From contig WIAL01000020.1 in the NCBI GenBank assembly GCA_015519975.1, positions 1 to 64,000 of the forward strand: a stretch of 64,000 nucleotides of DNA, read 5' to 3'. A program made the translations under genes and the position numbers. Positions within the stretch are counted from its first letter, which is position 1; every line of letters starts with the position of its first letter. The notes under the pieces were generated by a model that saw only the letters and a program-made list of their open reading frames with translations, was not told where the DNA came from and did no database searches. Shown in pieces: positions 37,013-47,195 of the stretch. The DNA is from Hydrogenothermaceae bacterium. Its GTDB lineage: Bacteria > Aquificota > Aquificia > Aquificales > Hydrogenothermaceae.

Positions 37013-37888
37013 ATGGCAAAACTCTCAACAAGGGATATTAAAAGAAAAATACAGGGTATTAAAAATACCCAGAGAATAACAAAGGCTATGAAAGCTGTTT
37101 CTGCAGCTAAACTTAGAAAAGCCCAGATACAGCTTCAGGCTACAAGACCTTATTCTGAAAAACTTTATGAGCTTATAAATGACCTTGCAATGCACGTTGA
37201 TAGGGAAGCTCACCCTCTTTTACAAATTAGAGAAGAAAAAAATATTGATTATGTTGTAGTAACAGCAGATAGAGGTCTTGCAGGGGCTTTTAACTCAAAT
37301 GTAATAAAAAGAACTTTAAAGGATATACAGCAGTTTAAAGAAGAAGGAAAAAATGTAAATCTTATTTTATTTGGTAGAAAAGCAGTTCAGTTTTTCAAAA
37401 ATAAAGGGTTTAATGTAGTTTCAGAGTATGAAGATATTTATAGAGACAATGTAAATCTAACATTTACTTCTCAAGTTGGAGCTATAATCGCTGAAAGATA
37501 TATAGAAAAGAAAACAGATGCAGTTTATATTGTAAATAATGAGCTTATAACTACTGCCAACTATGAAACAAAAGTTAGAAAACTATTCCCTATAGAACCT
37601 GAAATTGATTTAGAAAAAATTGATAAAATGGTTCAGTATAACATTGAACCTACTAAAGAACAGGTTCTTGAAAACCTTTTAAAGCAGTACATAAACTTCC
37701 AGCTTTATAGAGCAATGGTTGAATCTTCAACTGCAGAACATGCTGCTAGAATGCTTGCTATGGATAATGCAACTAGAAATGCAGGTGAAGCTATAAAAAG
37801 ATGGACTGTTATATTTAACAAAGCAAGACAGGAATCTATTACAACAGAACTTATTGATATTATTAATGCAGCTCAGGCTATACAATAA
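37013..37888 (+). CDS. atpG: ATP synthase subunit gamma
   Basis: The 291-residue protein is the rotor shaft gamma: N-terminal helix with RKIQGIKNTQRITKAMKAVSA, a Rossmann-like middle (VVVTADRGLAGAFNSNV) and the C-terminal helix with MLAMDNATRNAGEAI. No regulatory insertion is seen. It lies between atpA and atpD in the standard order. Confidence 0.96.
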   Translation: MAKLSTRDIKRKIQGIKNTQRITKAMKAVSAAKLRKAQIQLQATRPYSEKLYELINDLAMHVDREAHPLLQIREEKNIDYVVVTADRGLAGAFNSNVIKRTLKDIQQFKEEGKNVNLILFGRKAVQFFKNKGFNVVSEYEDIYRDNVNLTFTSQVGAIIAERYIEKKTDAVYIVNNELITTANYETKVRKLFPIEPEIDLEKIDKMVQYNIEPTKEQVLENLLKQYINFQLYRAMVESSTAEHAARMLAMDNATRNAGEAIKRWTVIFNKARQESITTELIDIINAAQAIQ

Positions 37889-37911
37889 AGTAAAAATTTA
37901 GGAGGAAATAA

Positions 37912-39348
<1,437 letters not shown>

Positions 39349-39355
39349 TATACTT

Positions 39356-39646
39356 ATGGGGCTTTTGCCCCTTTTATTTTTCTCCTGTTCCCAAAATCCA
39401 AAAGAGAAGCTCTGTAAAGAAATTTACGGAGTTATGAAAGATTGTTACTATGCAAACACTTTTCAAAAAAATCCACCCTGTGATACTCTATCATATTTAG
39501 CATATAAAACAGCGTTGAAAGAAGGAAAAGATAAAGAAACAGCTTATATTTTTAAAGATGCTTGCTATTTTGGATGCCATAGATATCAGATAAATTTTAA
39601 ACTTCCAGACTATAAAGAATTTAAAAACAGATTTTGCAAATTTTAA
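39356..39646 (+). CDS. Small cysteine-rich lipoprotein of unknown function
   Basis: From ATG 39356 this encodes 96 residues with a short signal and lipobox (PLLFFSC, Cys11), then six more Cys (20, 30, 42, 70, 74, 94) in a C-x9-C and C-x3-C layout that suggests disulfides in the periplasm. An in-frame ATG at 39305, inside atpD, would add 17 residues and give a more usual basic n-region; the start is undecided. The signal-peptide codons double as the atp operon terminator, so expression may need read-through or antitermination. I do not recognise the family. Confidence 0.6.
   Translation: MGLLPLLFFSCSQNPKEKLCKEIYGVMKDCYYANTFQKNPPCDTLSYLAYKTALKEGKDKETAYIFKDACYFGCHRYQINFKLPDYKEFKNRFCKF
39358..39382 (+). 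terminator. Terminator of the ATP synthase operon
   Basis: The arms ggggc (39358-39362) and gcccc (39367-39371) with a TTTT loop are followed by ttttatttttc. It lies 10 bases after the atpD stop and inside the signal-peptide codons of the next lipoprotein gene. Confidence 0.75.
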
Positions 39647-39670
39647 TCATAAAAAATTCTATCTTTTTGT

Positions 39671-39676
39671 TATAAT
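39671..39676 (+). promoter_or_regulatory. Candidate -10 element for the small-gene/tlpA operon
   Basis: TATAAT lies 35 bases before the next start in the short gap after the lipoprotein gene; upstream sequence is T-rich (tcttttttg) without a clear -35. It would drive the following three overlapping genes. Confidence 0.45.
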
Positions 39677-39705
39677 TTCAAATATAAAAATTACAGAGGT
39701 TAAAG

Positions 39706-39960
39706 ATGACACCAGAAGAAAAAAAACATTTAGAGGATTTTGTAGCAAGAGTATTTACATTTGCATTTGAACTTGGAACTCAATTAGATGAACTTCATAA
39801 AGAACTTCGCCAAATGAGATTTGAAACTAAAGATAGAGATTTAGAAGCAGCTTTAATAAATTTAGAACATGCATTTTTCATGAACGCACAGGCAATAAAT
39901 ATATTAAAAGAGCAGGCAAGAAATGCAGTCATACCAACAAGAAAAGCACCAAGAAAATAA
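39706..39960 (+). CDS. Small helical protein of unknown function
   Basis: The 84-residue protein is acidic to neutral and predicted mostly helical, with no signal peptide: MTPEEKKHLEDFVARVFTFA, then a heptad-like stretch ELGTQLDELHKELRQM, and a basic tail. It follows an SD (agaggttaaag) and a -10 box. It overlaps the next gene by 38 bases in another frame. I do not recognise it; a role in the cytoplasm with the next gene is a guess from the overlap. Confidence 0.6.
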   Translation: MTPEEKKHLEDFVARVFTFAFELGTQLDELHKELRQMRFETKDRDLEAALINLEHAFFMNAQAINILKEQARNAVIPTRKAPRK

Positions 39961-40327
39961 AATTCCAACAGTTTTTTTAGAGGCTTTTGAGCTTGTAGAA
40001 GAACATAAGATTGAAAAAATAAAAGATGTAGAAACTCCATTGGTACTGGTAGAAAACATTGAAAATTTTAAAGAAAATACATTTTGGATGAAAATAAGGA
40101 ATATATGGGTTCTTATCGGTAAAATACCTCCATTAAAGCCTGAAAAAGATGACATCGTTTTTTTTAAAGAAGAAGGAAAATGGGGACTTTTTAAATATTT
40201 AGAAGAAAAAGATGAACTTGTATATTTAAGAGATGCCAAAGATGAAAGAACAACAAAAGTGCCAAAAGAGGTTTTAAATAATTTACAGCTTTTTGGAAAA
40301 GTTTTAAGGGTTCAGGAAAAAGTATGA
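39923..40327 (+). CDS. Conserved-looking protein of unknown function
   Basis: The 134-residue protein has no signal or membrane segment. It is rich in Glu and Lys; a C-terminal half (FWMKIRNIWVLIGKIPPLKPEKDDIVFFKEEGKWGL, in part) looks beta-rich and recalls the S24/LexA-type fold only vaguely, with no Ser-Lys dyad evident. The start is uncertain: an ATG at 39923 lies inside the preceding gene. Its stop overlaps the tlpA-like start, implying coupled translation. Confidence 0.55.
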   Translation: MQSYQQEKHQENKIPTVFLEAFELVEEHKIEKIKDVETPLVLVENIENFKENTFWMKIRNIWVLIGKIPPLKPEKDDIVFFKEEGKWGLFKYLEEKDELVYLRDAKDERTTKVPKEVLNNLQLFGKVLRVQEKV

Positions 40328-40815
40328 AAAAGTTAACTTTTATTTTACTGTTTATCACTATATTTTTTGCATGTAATAAAAAAGAAGAAAAAAAAGAAAA
40401 TGTACAAATTCCAAAAGGTGCTATTTTAGTAGACAAAAATGGTAACCCAATACCTCTGCCAAAAGACAAACTAATAGTGGTTAATTTCATGGCTTATAGC
40501 TGCAGTTCATGTATGAAAGAAATTCCTGTTTTAAAAAAAGTCTTAAAAGAGCCTGAGTTTAAAAATAAGTTTGTATTAATTGCTCTTGCAATTGACGCAG
40601 ATAAAAATGATCTTTCTGATCCAGATTTTCCTATTTATGCAAACAATAATGTAAACCAAGTTAGATTTCCTGTCCCTGGCACCCCAACAACATATATAAT
40701 CACTCCAGAAGGGAAAAAATTAGTTTACATATTAGGTGCCGTTACAGAGGAAAATTTAAGGAATTTCTTAAGAGAAGCCTTGAAAAAATATAAAGGGGCA
40801 AAAGCCCCTACATAA
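40324..40815 (+). CDS. TlpA/ResA-like thioredoxin-fold lipoprotein
   Basis: The 163-residue protein has a lipoprotein signal (ITIFFAC, Cys17) and a thioredoxin domain with the active site CSSC (about residues 59-62) and the cis-Pro loop GTPTTY. Such periplasmic proteins reduce or exchange disulfides, for example in cytochrome c maturation. That would fit ccsB elsewhere, and also the many Cys-rich envelope proteins near it. The last codons (KGAKAPT) run through a terminator for the facing LPP20 operon. Confidence 0.85.
   Translation: MKKLTFILLFITIFFACNKKEEKKENVQIPKGAILVDKNGNPIPLPKDKLIVVNFMAYSCSSCMKEIPVLKKVLKEPEFKNKFVLIALAIDADKNDLSDPDFPIYANNNVNQVRFPVPGTPTTYIITPEGKKLVYILGAVTEENLRNFLREALKKYKGAKAPT
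40794..40809 (-). terminator. Terminator of the CsgG/LPP20 operon, inside the tlpA-like gene
   Basis: The arms aggggc (40794-40799) and gcccct (40804-40809) with an AAAA loop form a 6-bp stem. On the minus strand a T-rich tract (tttatatttttt) follows, so it ends transcription from the LPP20 side; on the + strand the tail is weak. Confidence 0.7.
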
Positions 40816-40818
40816 TTA

Positions 40819-41418
40819 TCACTGACCACCAAATTCTTTTTCTATCTCTTTATCTAACTCCTCATAAGCTTTTTTAGCCTGGAACTGCTGCCATAAAGCC
40901 CTTTCGTTTTTAAAACTTGATAACGTAGCCTGTTTAACAGCTTCTTTAACAGATGCAGGATCAAGTACGACTAGAACATAAAGCTCTCCACTTGGAGAAA
41001 TCCACATATCTTTTTGTCTTGATCCCTGTAATACTGTAGATGTAACTTGCTTAGATACCTGAGCTGAAACTTTATCTACAGTTTGTTCATCTCCAACACC
41101 TATTTGTTGAGTAAAGTTTTTAACCATATTTTTAACTTTAACTGTTAATATTCTTGCAAGCTCATCTCTTGCATTAGCAAGTGCCTCAGTTCTTGCAAAC
41201 TGTATTCCAGCTTTTCCTATTTTTGCAGAACCAACTGCTGCAAGTCCACCTTCCATTTCTGGACTTAAAACCCATTTGGGAGCATTTGCAAACTCATTTG
41301 CCCACTGCTGGTTCTGAATTTTAGCAGGTTGCTGTTGAGGAGCAGGCTTTTTCTCTCCACAAGAAATAAAAGCAATACTAAAAGATACTGCAACTGCCGT
41401 AACCAAAATTTTTCTCAT
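40819..41418 (-). CDS. LPP20-family lipoprotein
   Basis: The 199-residue protein has a lipoprotein signal with lipobox AFISC (Cys20), a short Pro/Gln linker and an LPP20-like domain: APKWVLSP, LAAVGSAKIGKAG, an ARTEALANARDELARIL helix and a DMWISPSGELYVLVVLD end. The family includes Helicobacter LPP20 and Vibrio/Campylobacter FlgP, an outer-membrane flagellar disk protein. It is the last gene of an operon with a FlgT-like and a CsgG-like gene. Confidence 0.85.
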   Translation of the reverse strand: MRKILVTAVAVSFSIAFISCGEKKPAPQQQPAKIQNQQWANEFANAPKWVLSPEMEGGLAAVGSAKIGKAGIQFARTEALANARDELARILTVKVKNMVKNFTQQIGVGDEQTVDKVSAQVSKQVTSTVLQGSRQKDMWISPSGELYVLVVLDPASVKEAVKQATLSSFKNERALWQQFQAKKAYEELDKEIEKEFGGQ

Positions 41419-41437
41419 AGTTTTTCCTCCATAAAAA

Positions 41438-43342
41438 TTATTTTAAGCTAACCTTTATTTTCGTAGGTGTAAATTCTTCTACCTTATAACCTAAAATACT
41501 TTCAAGAGCATTCGCAAGATAAACAGGCTTCTCAAGATATTCTACTCTAAATTTACCTATACCTAAATCTTCAACAGATTTCACCCATGCAAGTTTTTGA
41601 AGTTGTTGTTTAAAATCAAAATTTTTAGACACAGAATCTATACCTTCTACTATCACTGTAACAACTTTTCTTTTAGCCTTTAAGTATCTATCTATCTTTT
41701 GGAGTATATCGTCTGCAAGTTTTGGAGCAAGTGCTTTCATCGCTTTATTTTTTGCAAATTCATCATTCATACCTGTTCCTTTCGCAGAAACTGATCCAGA
41801 TGCAAGGATTCTGATTCTTCCTTTATCTCTTACAAGCAGATAATACTGAGCTTGTGCATTTACTACGTTAAATGGTGAAGATATTCCATATCCTATATTT
41901 TGCCCAGCTTTAGATTGATATAAAAAAACTATTTTTCCGACAATAGTAGCTCCTGCTAAAGATTTAGAAAGTAAATGTCTTAGTGTGATAAATCTTTTAG
42001 AAGCTATAGCTCTTTCTATTTCATAAGGATCTATTCCTGGCTGTGAAGCAAAATCATAAACCTCAAAGCCCTGTTCGTTTAAAACATTAATTAAATCAGT
42101 TGTTACAGGATTCATTTCATCTAGAGTAATACGATTTCTATCCTGTGTGATAAGTAAAACATTAAAAGCTGTATTTTTTGAAATTAAACTTAGAGCTTTT
42201 TCTGCCTTTTCAGGATAAACACAGCCTTTTATAGTAACTGCTACAGAATCCCCATAATTTTTTTCATCAACAATTTTTACATTATCAATAAAACCTTTCA
42301 CATCCTTAGTTATAACTTCATCAAGAAGTTTAAAATTTTCAACAACGCTTTTTACAGAAACCTGTGTACCTAAAGCTTTTTCAAGTGCATCCCATTTTGC
42401 ACGGGCAAAGGCTTCCATTTTTGCAGAAGCATAGTCAGTTGTAACAGCAGCTTCACCTGTTCCAGTGGAAGGAATACATTTCACTTTATATATTTTTCTT
42501 GGCTCTTGTTCCTGTACAGCAGGAGAAGATGAAACATATGATGGAGATGGAATAGTTTTTTTAGGTGTTTTTTTAATGTGTGGAACATTTATACTTTTCT
42601 CTTTGTGTACCTTTAATGGAGGTCTTGCAGATTCTTTTCCTGTATATTCGCTGATTTTAATATCTGTAATTAATGCAGGACTTTCAGCTATAGATTTATC
42701 AGTAACAAACATATGTTTAAAGAATAGTCCAAATCCTCCTATTTCTTTTTCAAATTTTACAGGTTTTAATATTTTTCTCTTACCATCTATATAAAACTTA
42801 ACTTTACCATTTTTATATGAAATTTGAACAGTATGAATTTGCCCTTTCTCAATATTTCTGCTAAAACCTCTTCCGAATAAATTTCCTGCATCTTTTGGTG
42901 TAGGAGACACTCCAAATTTTACTTTATCATAATGACCCTCAACAGCCAAAAGTAATCCTGCATCATAAATATAAAGGTTTCCTCTTAAAATTTCAGGTTC
43001 TTTATCTTTTGAATAAAGACCAAATCTAACAAAAGGACCTCCATCTTTAAATGCGATATAAGTAAATTCTATTGAAAAATTTTCAGGAAATTTTAATGAA
43101 CGATATAAAAAGGTTCCTTGTTCCAAAGGCCTGATCCATCTTTTACCTTCATATTCAACACAGTCATAGCTTTTGAAAATAATCTTAAAATCTGGAGATA
43201 CATCTCCTAAAGGACAGTTGGAACCATCAAAATAATATAAAACTTTATCCCCTGGTACAAAAGGAGGAGAGGACATAAAAGGAGACTGGGCTAAGGATAT
43301 ATTAAAGATTAGCCCAATAAATAATAATAACACTTTTCTCAT
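41438..43342 (-). CDS. Large secreted protein with LamG-like and FlgT-like regions
   Basis: The 634-residue protein has a Sec signal peptide (about 1-19). Residues about 80-235 look like a concanavalin/LamG-type beta sandwich (FSIEFTYIAF, HTVQISYKNGKVKFYIDGK). After a Pro-rich linker, residues about 285-390 resemble the FlgT N-terminal domain (SAKMEAFARAKWDALEKALG), and about 390-634 form FlgT/CsgG-like alpha-beta repeats (FNVLLITQD, then TVIVEGIDSVSKNF). It is probably periplasmic or at the outer membrane, working with the CsgG-like and LPP20 proteins of its operon. The exact domains need profile searches. Confidence 0.65.
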   Translation of the reverse strand: MRKVLLLFIGLIFNISLAQSPFMSSPPFVPGDKVLYYFDGSNCPLGDVSPDFKIIFKSYDCVEYEGKRWIRPLEQGTFLYRSLKFPENFSIEFTYIAFKDGGPFVRFGLYSKDKEPEILRGNLYIYDAGLLLAVEGHYDKVKFGVSPTPKDAGNLFGRGFSRNIEKGQIHTVQISYKNGKVKFYIDGKRKILKPVKFEKEIGGFGLFFKHMFVTDKSIAESPALITDIKISEYTGKESARPPLKVHKEKSINVPHIKKTPKKTIPSPSYVSSSPAVQEQEPRKIYKVKCIPSTGTGEAAVTTDYASAKMEAFARAKWDALEKALGTQVSVKSVVENFKLLDEVITKDVKGFIDNVKIVDEKNYGDSVAVTIKGCVYPEKAEKALSLISKNTAFNVLLITQDRNRITLDEMNPVTTDLINVLNEQGFEVYDFASQPGIDPYEIERAIASKRFITLRHLLSKSLAGATIVGKIVFLYQSKAGQNIGYGISSPFNVVNAQAQYYLLVRDKGRIRILASGSVSAKGTGMNDEFAKNKAMKALAPKLADDILQKIDRYLKAKRKVVTVIVEGIDSVSKNFDFKQQLQKLAWVKSVEDLGIGKFRVEYLEKPVYLANALESILGYKVEEFTPTKIKVSLK

Positions 43343-43352
43343 TTCTATCCTC

Positions 43353-44537
43353 TTAATATAAAGGCTTTCTTTCTACAAGCTGTCCAAGTTTTACTCTCAT
43401 TATTTGATCTTTTTCTCCTTCTACTATCGTCCAAGATTTATCTGCCTGTACTTGATTAGATACTTCTAAAGTAACTGGAAGTTTAAACATGTCACAGCTT
43501 TCTTTTCCTGATAATGGATCAGTAACTGATTGGAATGAATATACATAAAACTCCTGTCCTGGCTGAACTCCCATTTTTGATCCAACATTTATAAGAGCAT
43601 ATCTTTTTTCTTTATCTGGAGATGTTCTAAGCTGAATTATATATCCTCTAACTTTGAAATATTTTGAAAGCTCTGGTCTTATACTCTCTACAGCATCCAT
43701 TGCTGCCTTTTTTACTCCACCAATCAATGTGTCATAATTAAATGTTGGTGTTTTTCCTAAAATTTCTTTTCCTGAAACATTTTTTGCAAAAACAACTTCT
43801 CCTGTTTGAACATCAAGTATTTTTATAGTCAGATCAGTTATGATATTCCATCCTTCTTGAGTTTCTGCCCCTGCTGCAAGCAACGCTCCTGCTAAACCTA
43901 AATATTTTTCAGCAGCTTTTTTTGCTGAAGATAAATCAACCCATTTAATAGTAACGTTATTTACAGATCCTGTAACTATATATCTAACTCCAGCAAGCTT
44001 TCCAAGTTGAATCAATGTTTTTTCGTCAGTTAATCCTGACTGCTGGAACTGCTGTTCTTGTAGAATTTTTTTCAAGTCTCTTCTTGTATAAACTTTAGCT
44101 CCTCCCATATTAACGAGCTGACCAGCAACACCTTCAGCTATACTCTCACCAAGCTTTGCATTTACTTCTCGTGATACAGCTTCCATTTGTTCTTTTCCTT
44201 TTCCTGCCTCAACCTCTGCATATCCAACCCCAACAGCCCCTGGTGCTACAACTAAACCTGCTGCACCTGCTCTTCCAGTCTTATATTTATAGTTTCTCTG
44301 TGCTTGAAATACTTTAGCTACATCAAATGTTGTGTTATTTGTAAAATCCAAGACAGCAACGCGAGGTATAGCTTGCTTATAAGCTGTTTTACATACATCA
44401 GGAATTTGTTCTACCTGTCTGTCTTCAGGTGTAATTGGTAAAGCAGAAGGGTCAATTTTCTTTGGTCCACATGAATTAATTGTAAAAACTAATGCGGTAG
44501 TTAAAAATGCTGAAGATAAAAAAGCGGTTTTTTTCAC
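43353..44537 (-). CDS. CsgG-family outer-membrane lipoprotein
   Basis: I chose the GTG at 44537 because an aaagggagg SD lies just before it and a lipoprotein signal follows (lipobox TINSC, Cys23); a longer frame from 44633 has neither. The 394-residue protein has the CsgG pattern: RVAVLDFTNNTTFD, a membrane-inserting Gly/Ala-rich region, GESIAEGVAGQLVNMGGAKV, YTRRDLKKILQEQ, VRYIVTGSVNNV and LTIKILDVQTGEVV. A further domain of about 110 residues follows. CsgG forms the outer-membrane export pore for curli; homologues are widespread with other roles. It is the first gene of the operon. Confidence 0.87.
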   Translation of the reverse strand: MKKTAFLSSAFLTTALVFTINSCGPKKIDPSALPITPEDRQVEQIPDVCKTAYKQAIPRVAVLDFTNNTTFDVAKVFQAQRNYKYKTGRAGAAGLVVAPGAVGVGYAEVEAGKGKEQMEAVSREVNAKLGESIAEGVAGQLVNMGGAKVYTRRDLKKILQEQQFQQSGLTDEKTLIQLGKLAGVRYIVTGSVNNVTIKWVDLSSAKKAAEKYLGLAGALLAAGAETQEGWNIITDLTIKILDVQTGEVVFAKNVSGKEILGKTPTFNYDTLIGGVKKAAMDAVESIRPELSKYFKVRGYIIQLRTSPDKEKRYALINVGSKMGVQPGQEFYVYSFQSVTDPLSGKESCDMFKLPVTLEVSNQVQADKSWTIVEGEKDQIMRVKLGQLVERKPLY

Positions 44538-44581
44538 GATACTTCCTCCCTTTGATTTCTTATGCACATATTTTAATTTTA

Positions 44582-44610
44582 ATATTAGTACAGTATATAC
44601 ATTTTGACAA
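44582..44610 (-). promoter_or_regulatory. Promoter of the CsgG/LPP20 operon
   Basis: On the minus strand TTGTCA (44610-44605) is followed after exactly 17 bases by TAATAT (44587-44582), about 45 bases before the GTG start. The spacer contains the palindrome gtatatac. Confidence 0.6.
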
Positions 44611-44692
44611 GTGAATTTTACCTGAATTTGCAAAATGTTTCATTTTATATTAAGAATTAAAAGGGTAACTAAATGTTTCAAGGGGGTCTATT

Positions 44693-45349
44693 ATGAAAAA
44701 ATTCACTGCATTGATACTTATTTCAGCTGTTTTAGTTTCCTGTGCAGGAAAAAAAGTGGAAAGTCGCAAAAAAACCTTGTCTTCCGAAAGAAAAGCTCAA
44801 ATTTTAGAAAAATCAAGAGCAAATTTTGAGGAACTTGAAAGAGAAGCAGAAAAGAAACCTGAAGAGCTAACTTTGCCAGAAACAAAAGAAGAAGCAGTAA
44901 TGCCTACAGTAAAGAAAAAACCAACAGTTAAAAAACAACCCAAAATCGTGAAAAGGGAAAAACCTAAAAAAGTTGAAAGACAAATAAAAACTAAGTATCC
45001 AATGAAAAATGGACTTCCTATATGGGTTTATAATCCAAATTATGGAGGGTACTTAGGAGCTGTAGGTATTGCAAAAAAAACTGCAAAAGGTGGTTATCCA
45101 CAGCAGAAAAGAATAGCTATAATGATTGCACAAGCAAACCTAGCAAAACAAATAAGACTTTTAGTAAATGCTGAAATTTATACAGAAAAACTAAGAATAA
45201 GTAAAAAAGATTATGAAATTTACAAATCTAAACTTAGATCTTTGTCAAAACAGGAAGCATCAGCTTATTTAAGAAATACTGTTGTAAAAGATGAATGGAT
45301 CGATCCTAAAACAGGAGACCTGTATGTCTGGGTTGTACTTGAAAAATAA
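44693..45349 (+). CDS. Second LPP20-like lipoprotein, divergent from the CsgG operon
   Basis: The 218-residue protein has a lipoprotein signal (VLVSC, Cys17), a long basic/Pro linker with repeated KKxPxVKK units (about 70-95) that could cross the peptidoglycan, and an LPP20-like C-terminal domain (GLPIWVYNP, YLGAVGIAKK, DPKTGDLYVWVVLE). It diverges from the csgG-like gene across 155 bases and has a strong SD (aaggggg). It probably works with the facing operon. Confidence 0.75.
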   Translation: MKKFTALILISAVLVSCAGKKVESRKKTLSSERKAQILEKSRANFEELEREAEKKPEELTLPETKEEAVMPTVKKKPTVKKQPKIVKREKPKKVERQIKTKYPMKNGLPIWVYNPNYGGYLGAVGIAKKTAKGGYPQQKRIAIMIAQANLAKQIRLLVNAEIYTEKLRISKKDYEIYKSKLRSLSKQEASAYLRNTVVKDEWIDPKTGDLYVWVVLEK

Positions 45350-45392
45350 GATAAAATAATATACTTACTTTGTTAAAAAATCGGAGGACTTA

Positions 45393-47195
45393 ATGTCTGA
45401 CAGACTTAAATATATAAGAAACTTTTCAATAATAGCACATGTAGACCACGGCAAATCTACACTTGCAGATAGATTAATGGAGTTTTGCGGGGCTGTTGAA
45501 GAAAGGGAAAAGAAAGACCAGCTTCTTGACAGCCTTGACATTGAAAGGGAAAGAGGTATTACTATAAAACTTCAGGCAGTAAGGCTCAAATATAAAGCAA
45601 AAGATCAAAATGAATACACGCTTCACCTTATAGACACGCCGGGGCACGTTGATTTTGGATACGAGGTTTCCCGTTCACTCGCTGCCTGTGAAGGGGCTCT
45701 TCTTTTAATAGATGCTACTCAAGGTATAGAAGCCCAGACCCTTGCTACTTTCTGGCAGGCTTTAAATTTAGATTTAGAGATAATTCCTGTAATAAACAAA
45801 ATAGACCTTCCGTCAGCTGATGTTGATAGGATAAAACAGCAAATAGAAGAAGTCTTAGGACTAGACTCTGAAGAAGCAATACTTGCATCTGGAAAAGCTG
45901 GAATAGGTATAGAAGAAATACTTGAAGCTATTGTAAATAAAATACCCCCTCCAAAAGGAAACGAAAACGAGCCATTAAAAGCGTTGATTTTTGACTCTTA
46001 TTATGACCCTTATAGAGGAGCAGTTGCATTTGTAAGAATTATGGATGGACAGGTAAAAAAGGGAACAAGAATAAGACTTATGTCTACAGGTAAGGAATTT
46101 GATGTTACAGAAGTTGGGGCACAAATGCCAAAGATGACAGCCTTAGACGAAATGAAAGCTGGAGATGTTGGGTACATAGCTGCTTCTATTAAAGATGTTA
46201 AAGATATTAGAGTTGGTGATACTATAACAGATGCAAGAAATCCTGCTCCTCAGCCAATACCCGGTTTTAGACCGGCAAAACCTATGGTCTACGCTGGGCT
46301 TTATCCCACAGGGTCTACAACATTTGAAGACATGAGAGATGCCCTTGAGAAATATTCTATAAATGACTCTGCATTAACCTATGAAATAGAAAGCTCCCCT
46401 GCGCTTGGACTTGGATTTAGGTGCGGATTTTTAGGACTTCTTCATATGGAAATAGTGCAGGAAAGACTTGAAAGGGAATACGGAATAGAGCTTATAACAA
46501 CAGCACCAAATGTTATTTATAAGGTTAGATTAAAAACAGGAGAAGAGATAGAAATAAGAAATCCTTCTCAGCTTCCAGAACCTACTAAAATAGATGCCAT
46601 ACTTGAGCCATATATTGAAGCGAGTATAATTACTCCTTCAGAGTATATTGGAGCAATAATGCAGCTGGTACAGGAAAAAAGAGGTGTTCAAAAAGGATTT
46701 GAATATATTGACCAGAATACTGCTCTTCTTAGGTATGAAATACCAATGGCTGAGGTCTTATTTGACTTTCATGATAAGTTAAAAACAGCTACAAGAGGAT
46801 ACGCTTCCTTTGATTATGAATTACTGGATTACAAAGAAGGCGATCTTGTAAAAATGGATATTTTAATAAACGGAGAAACTGTTGATGCACTTTCTTTTAT
46901 TGTCCACAGAGACAAGGCGTACAGAATAGGTAGAAACATTGTAGATAAAATGAGAGAAGTTATACCCCGTCAGCTTTTTGAAGTTAGAATACAGGCTGTA
47001 ATAGGCTCAAAAGTAATTGCTTCAGCAAAAGTTGCTCCCCTTAGAAGAGACGTTCTTGCAAAATGCTACGGTGGTGATGTAACAAGAAAGAAAAAGCTTC
47101 TTGAGAAACAAAAAGAAGGTAAGAAAAGAATGAAGCAATTTGGTAAGGTTGAACTTCCTCAGGAAGCATTTTTAAGTATATTAAAAGCAGAATGA
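45393..47195 (+). CDS. lepA: Elongation factor 4 (LepA)
   Basis: LepA is a ribosome-bound GTPase that back-translocates or aids initiation. The 600-residue protein has G motifs [25 protein letters not shown] and NKIDLPSAD, and the LepA-specific C-terminal domain with [18 protein letters not shown] and [17 protein letters not shown]. Its length is standard. It overlaps birA by four bases. Confidence 0.97.
   Translation: MSDRLKYIRNFSIIAHVDHGKSTLADRLMEFCGAVEEREKKDQLLDSLDIERERGITIKLQAVRLKYKAKDQNEYTLHLIDTPGHVDFGYEVSRSLAACEGALLLIDATQGIEAQTLATFWQALNLDLEIIPVINKIDLPSADVDRIKQQIEEVLGLDSEEAILASGKAGIGIEEILEAIVNKIPPPKGNENEPLKALIFDSYYDPYRGAVAFVRIMDGQVKKGTRIRLMSTGKEFDVTEVGAQMPKMTALDEMKAGDVGYIAASIKDVKDIRVGDTITDARNPAPQPIPGFRPAKPMVYAGLYPTGSTTFEDMRDALEKYSINDSALTYEIESSPALGLGFRCGFLGLLHMEIVQERLEREYGIELITTAPNVIYKVRLKTGEEIEIRNPSQLPEPTKIDAILEPYIEASIITPSEYIGAIMQLVQEKRGVQKGFEYIDQNTALLRYEIPMAEVLFDFHDKLKTATRGYASFDYELLDYKEGDLVKMDILINGETVDALSFIVHRDKAYRIGRNIVDKMREVIPRQLFEVRIQAVIGSKVIASAKVAPLRRDVLAKCYGGDVTRKKKLLEKQKEGKKRMKQFGKVELPQEAFLSILKAE

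Noticed and set aside
42465-42794. 109-codon frame opposite the FlgT-like gene
   Set aside because: Antisense shadow; hydrophobic and Cys/Ser runs come from the complementary codons, and no SD is present.
43353-44633. Longer CsgG-like frame starting at 44633
   Set aside because: It has no SD and the extra 32 residues do not form a signal; GTG 44537 has aaagggagg before it and starts a proper lipoprotein signal.
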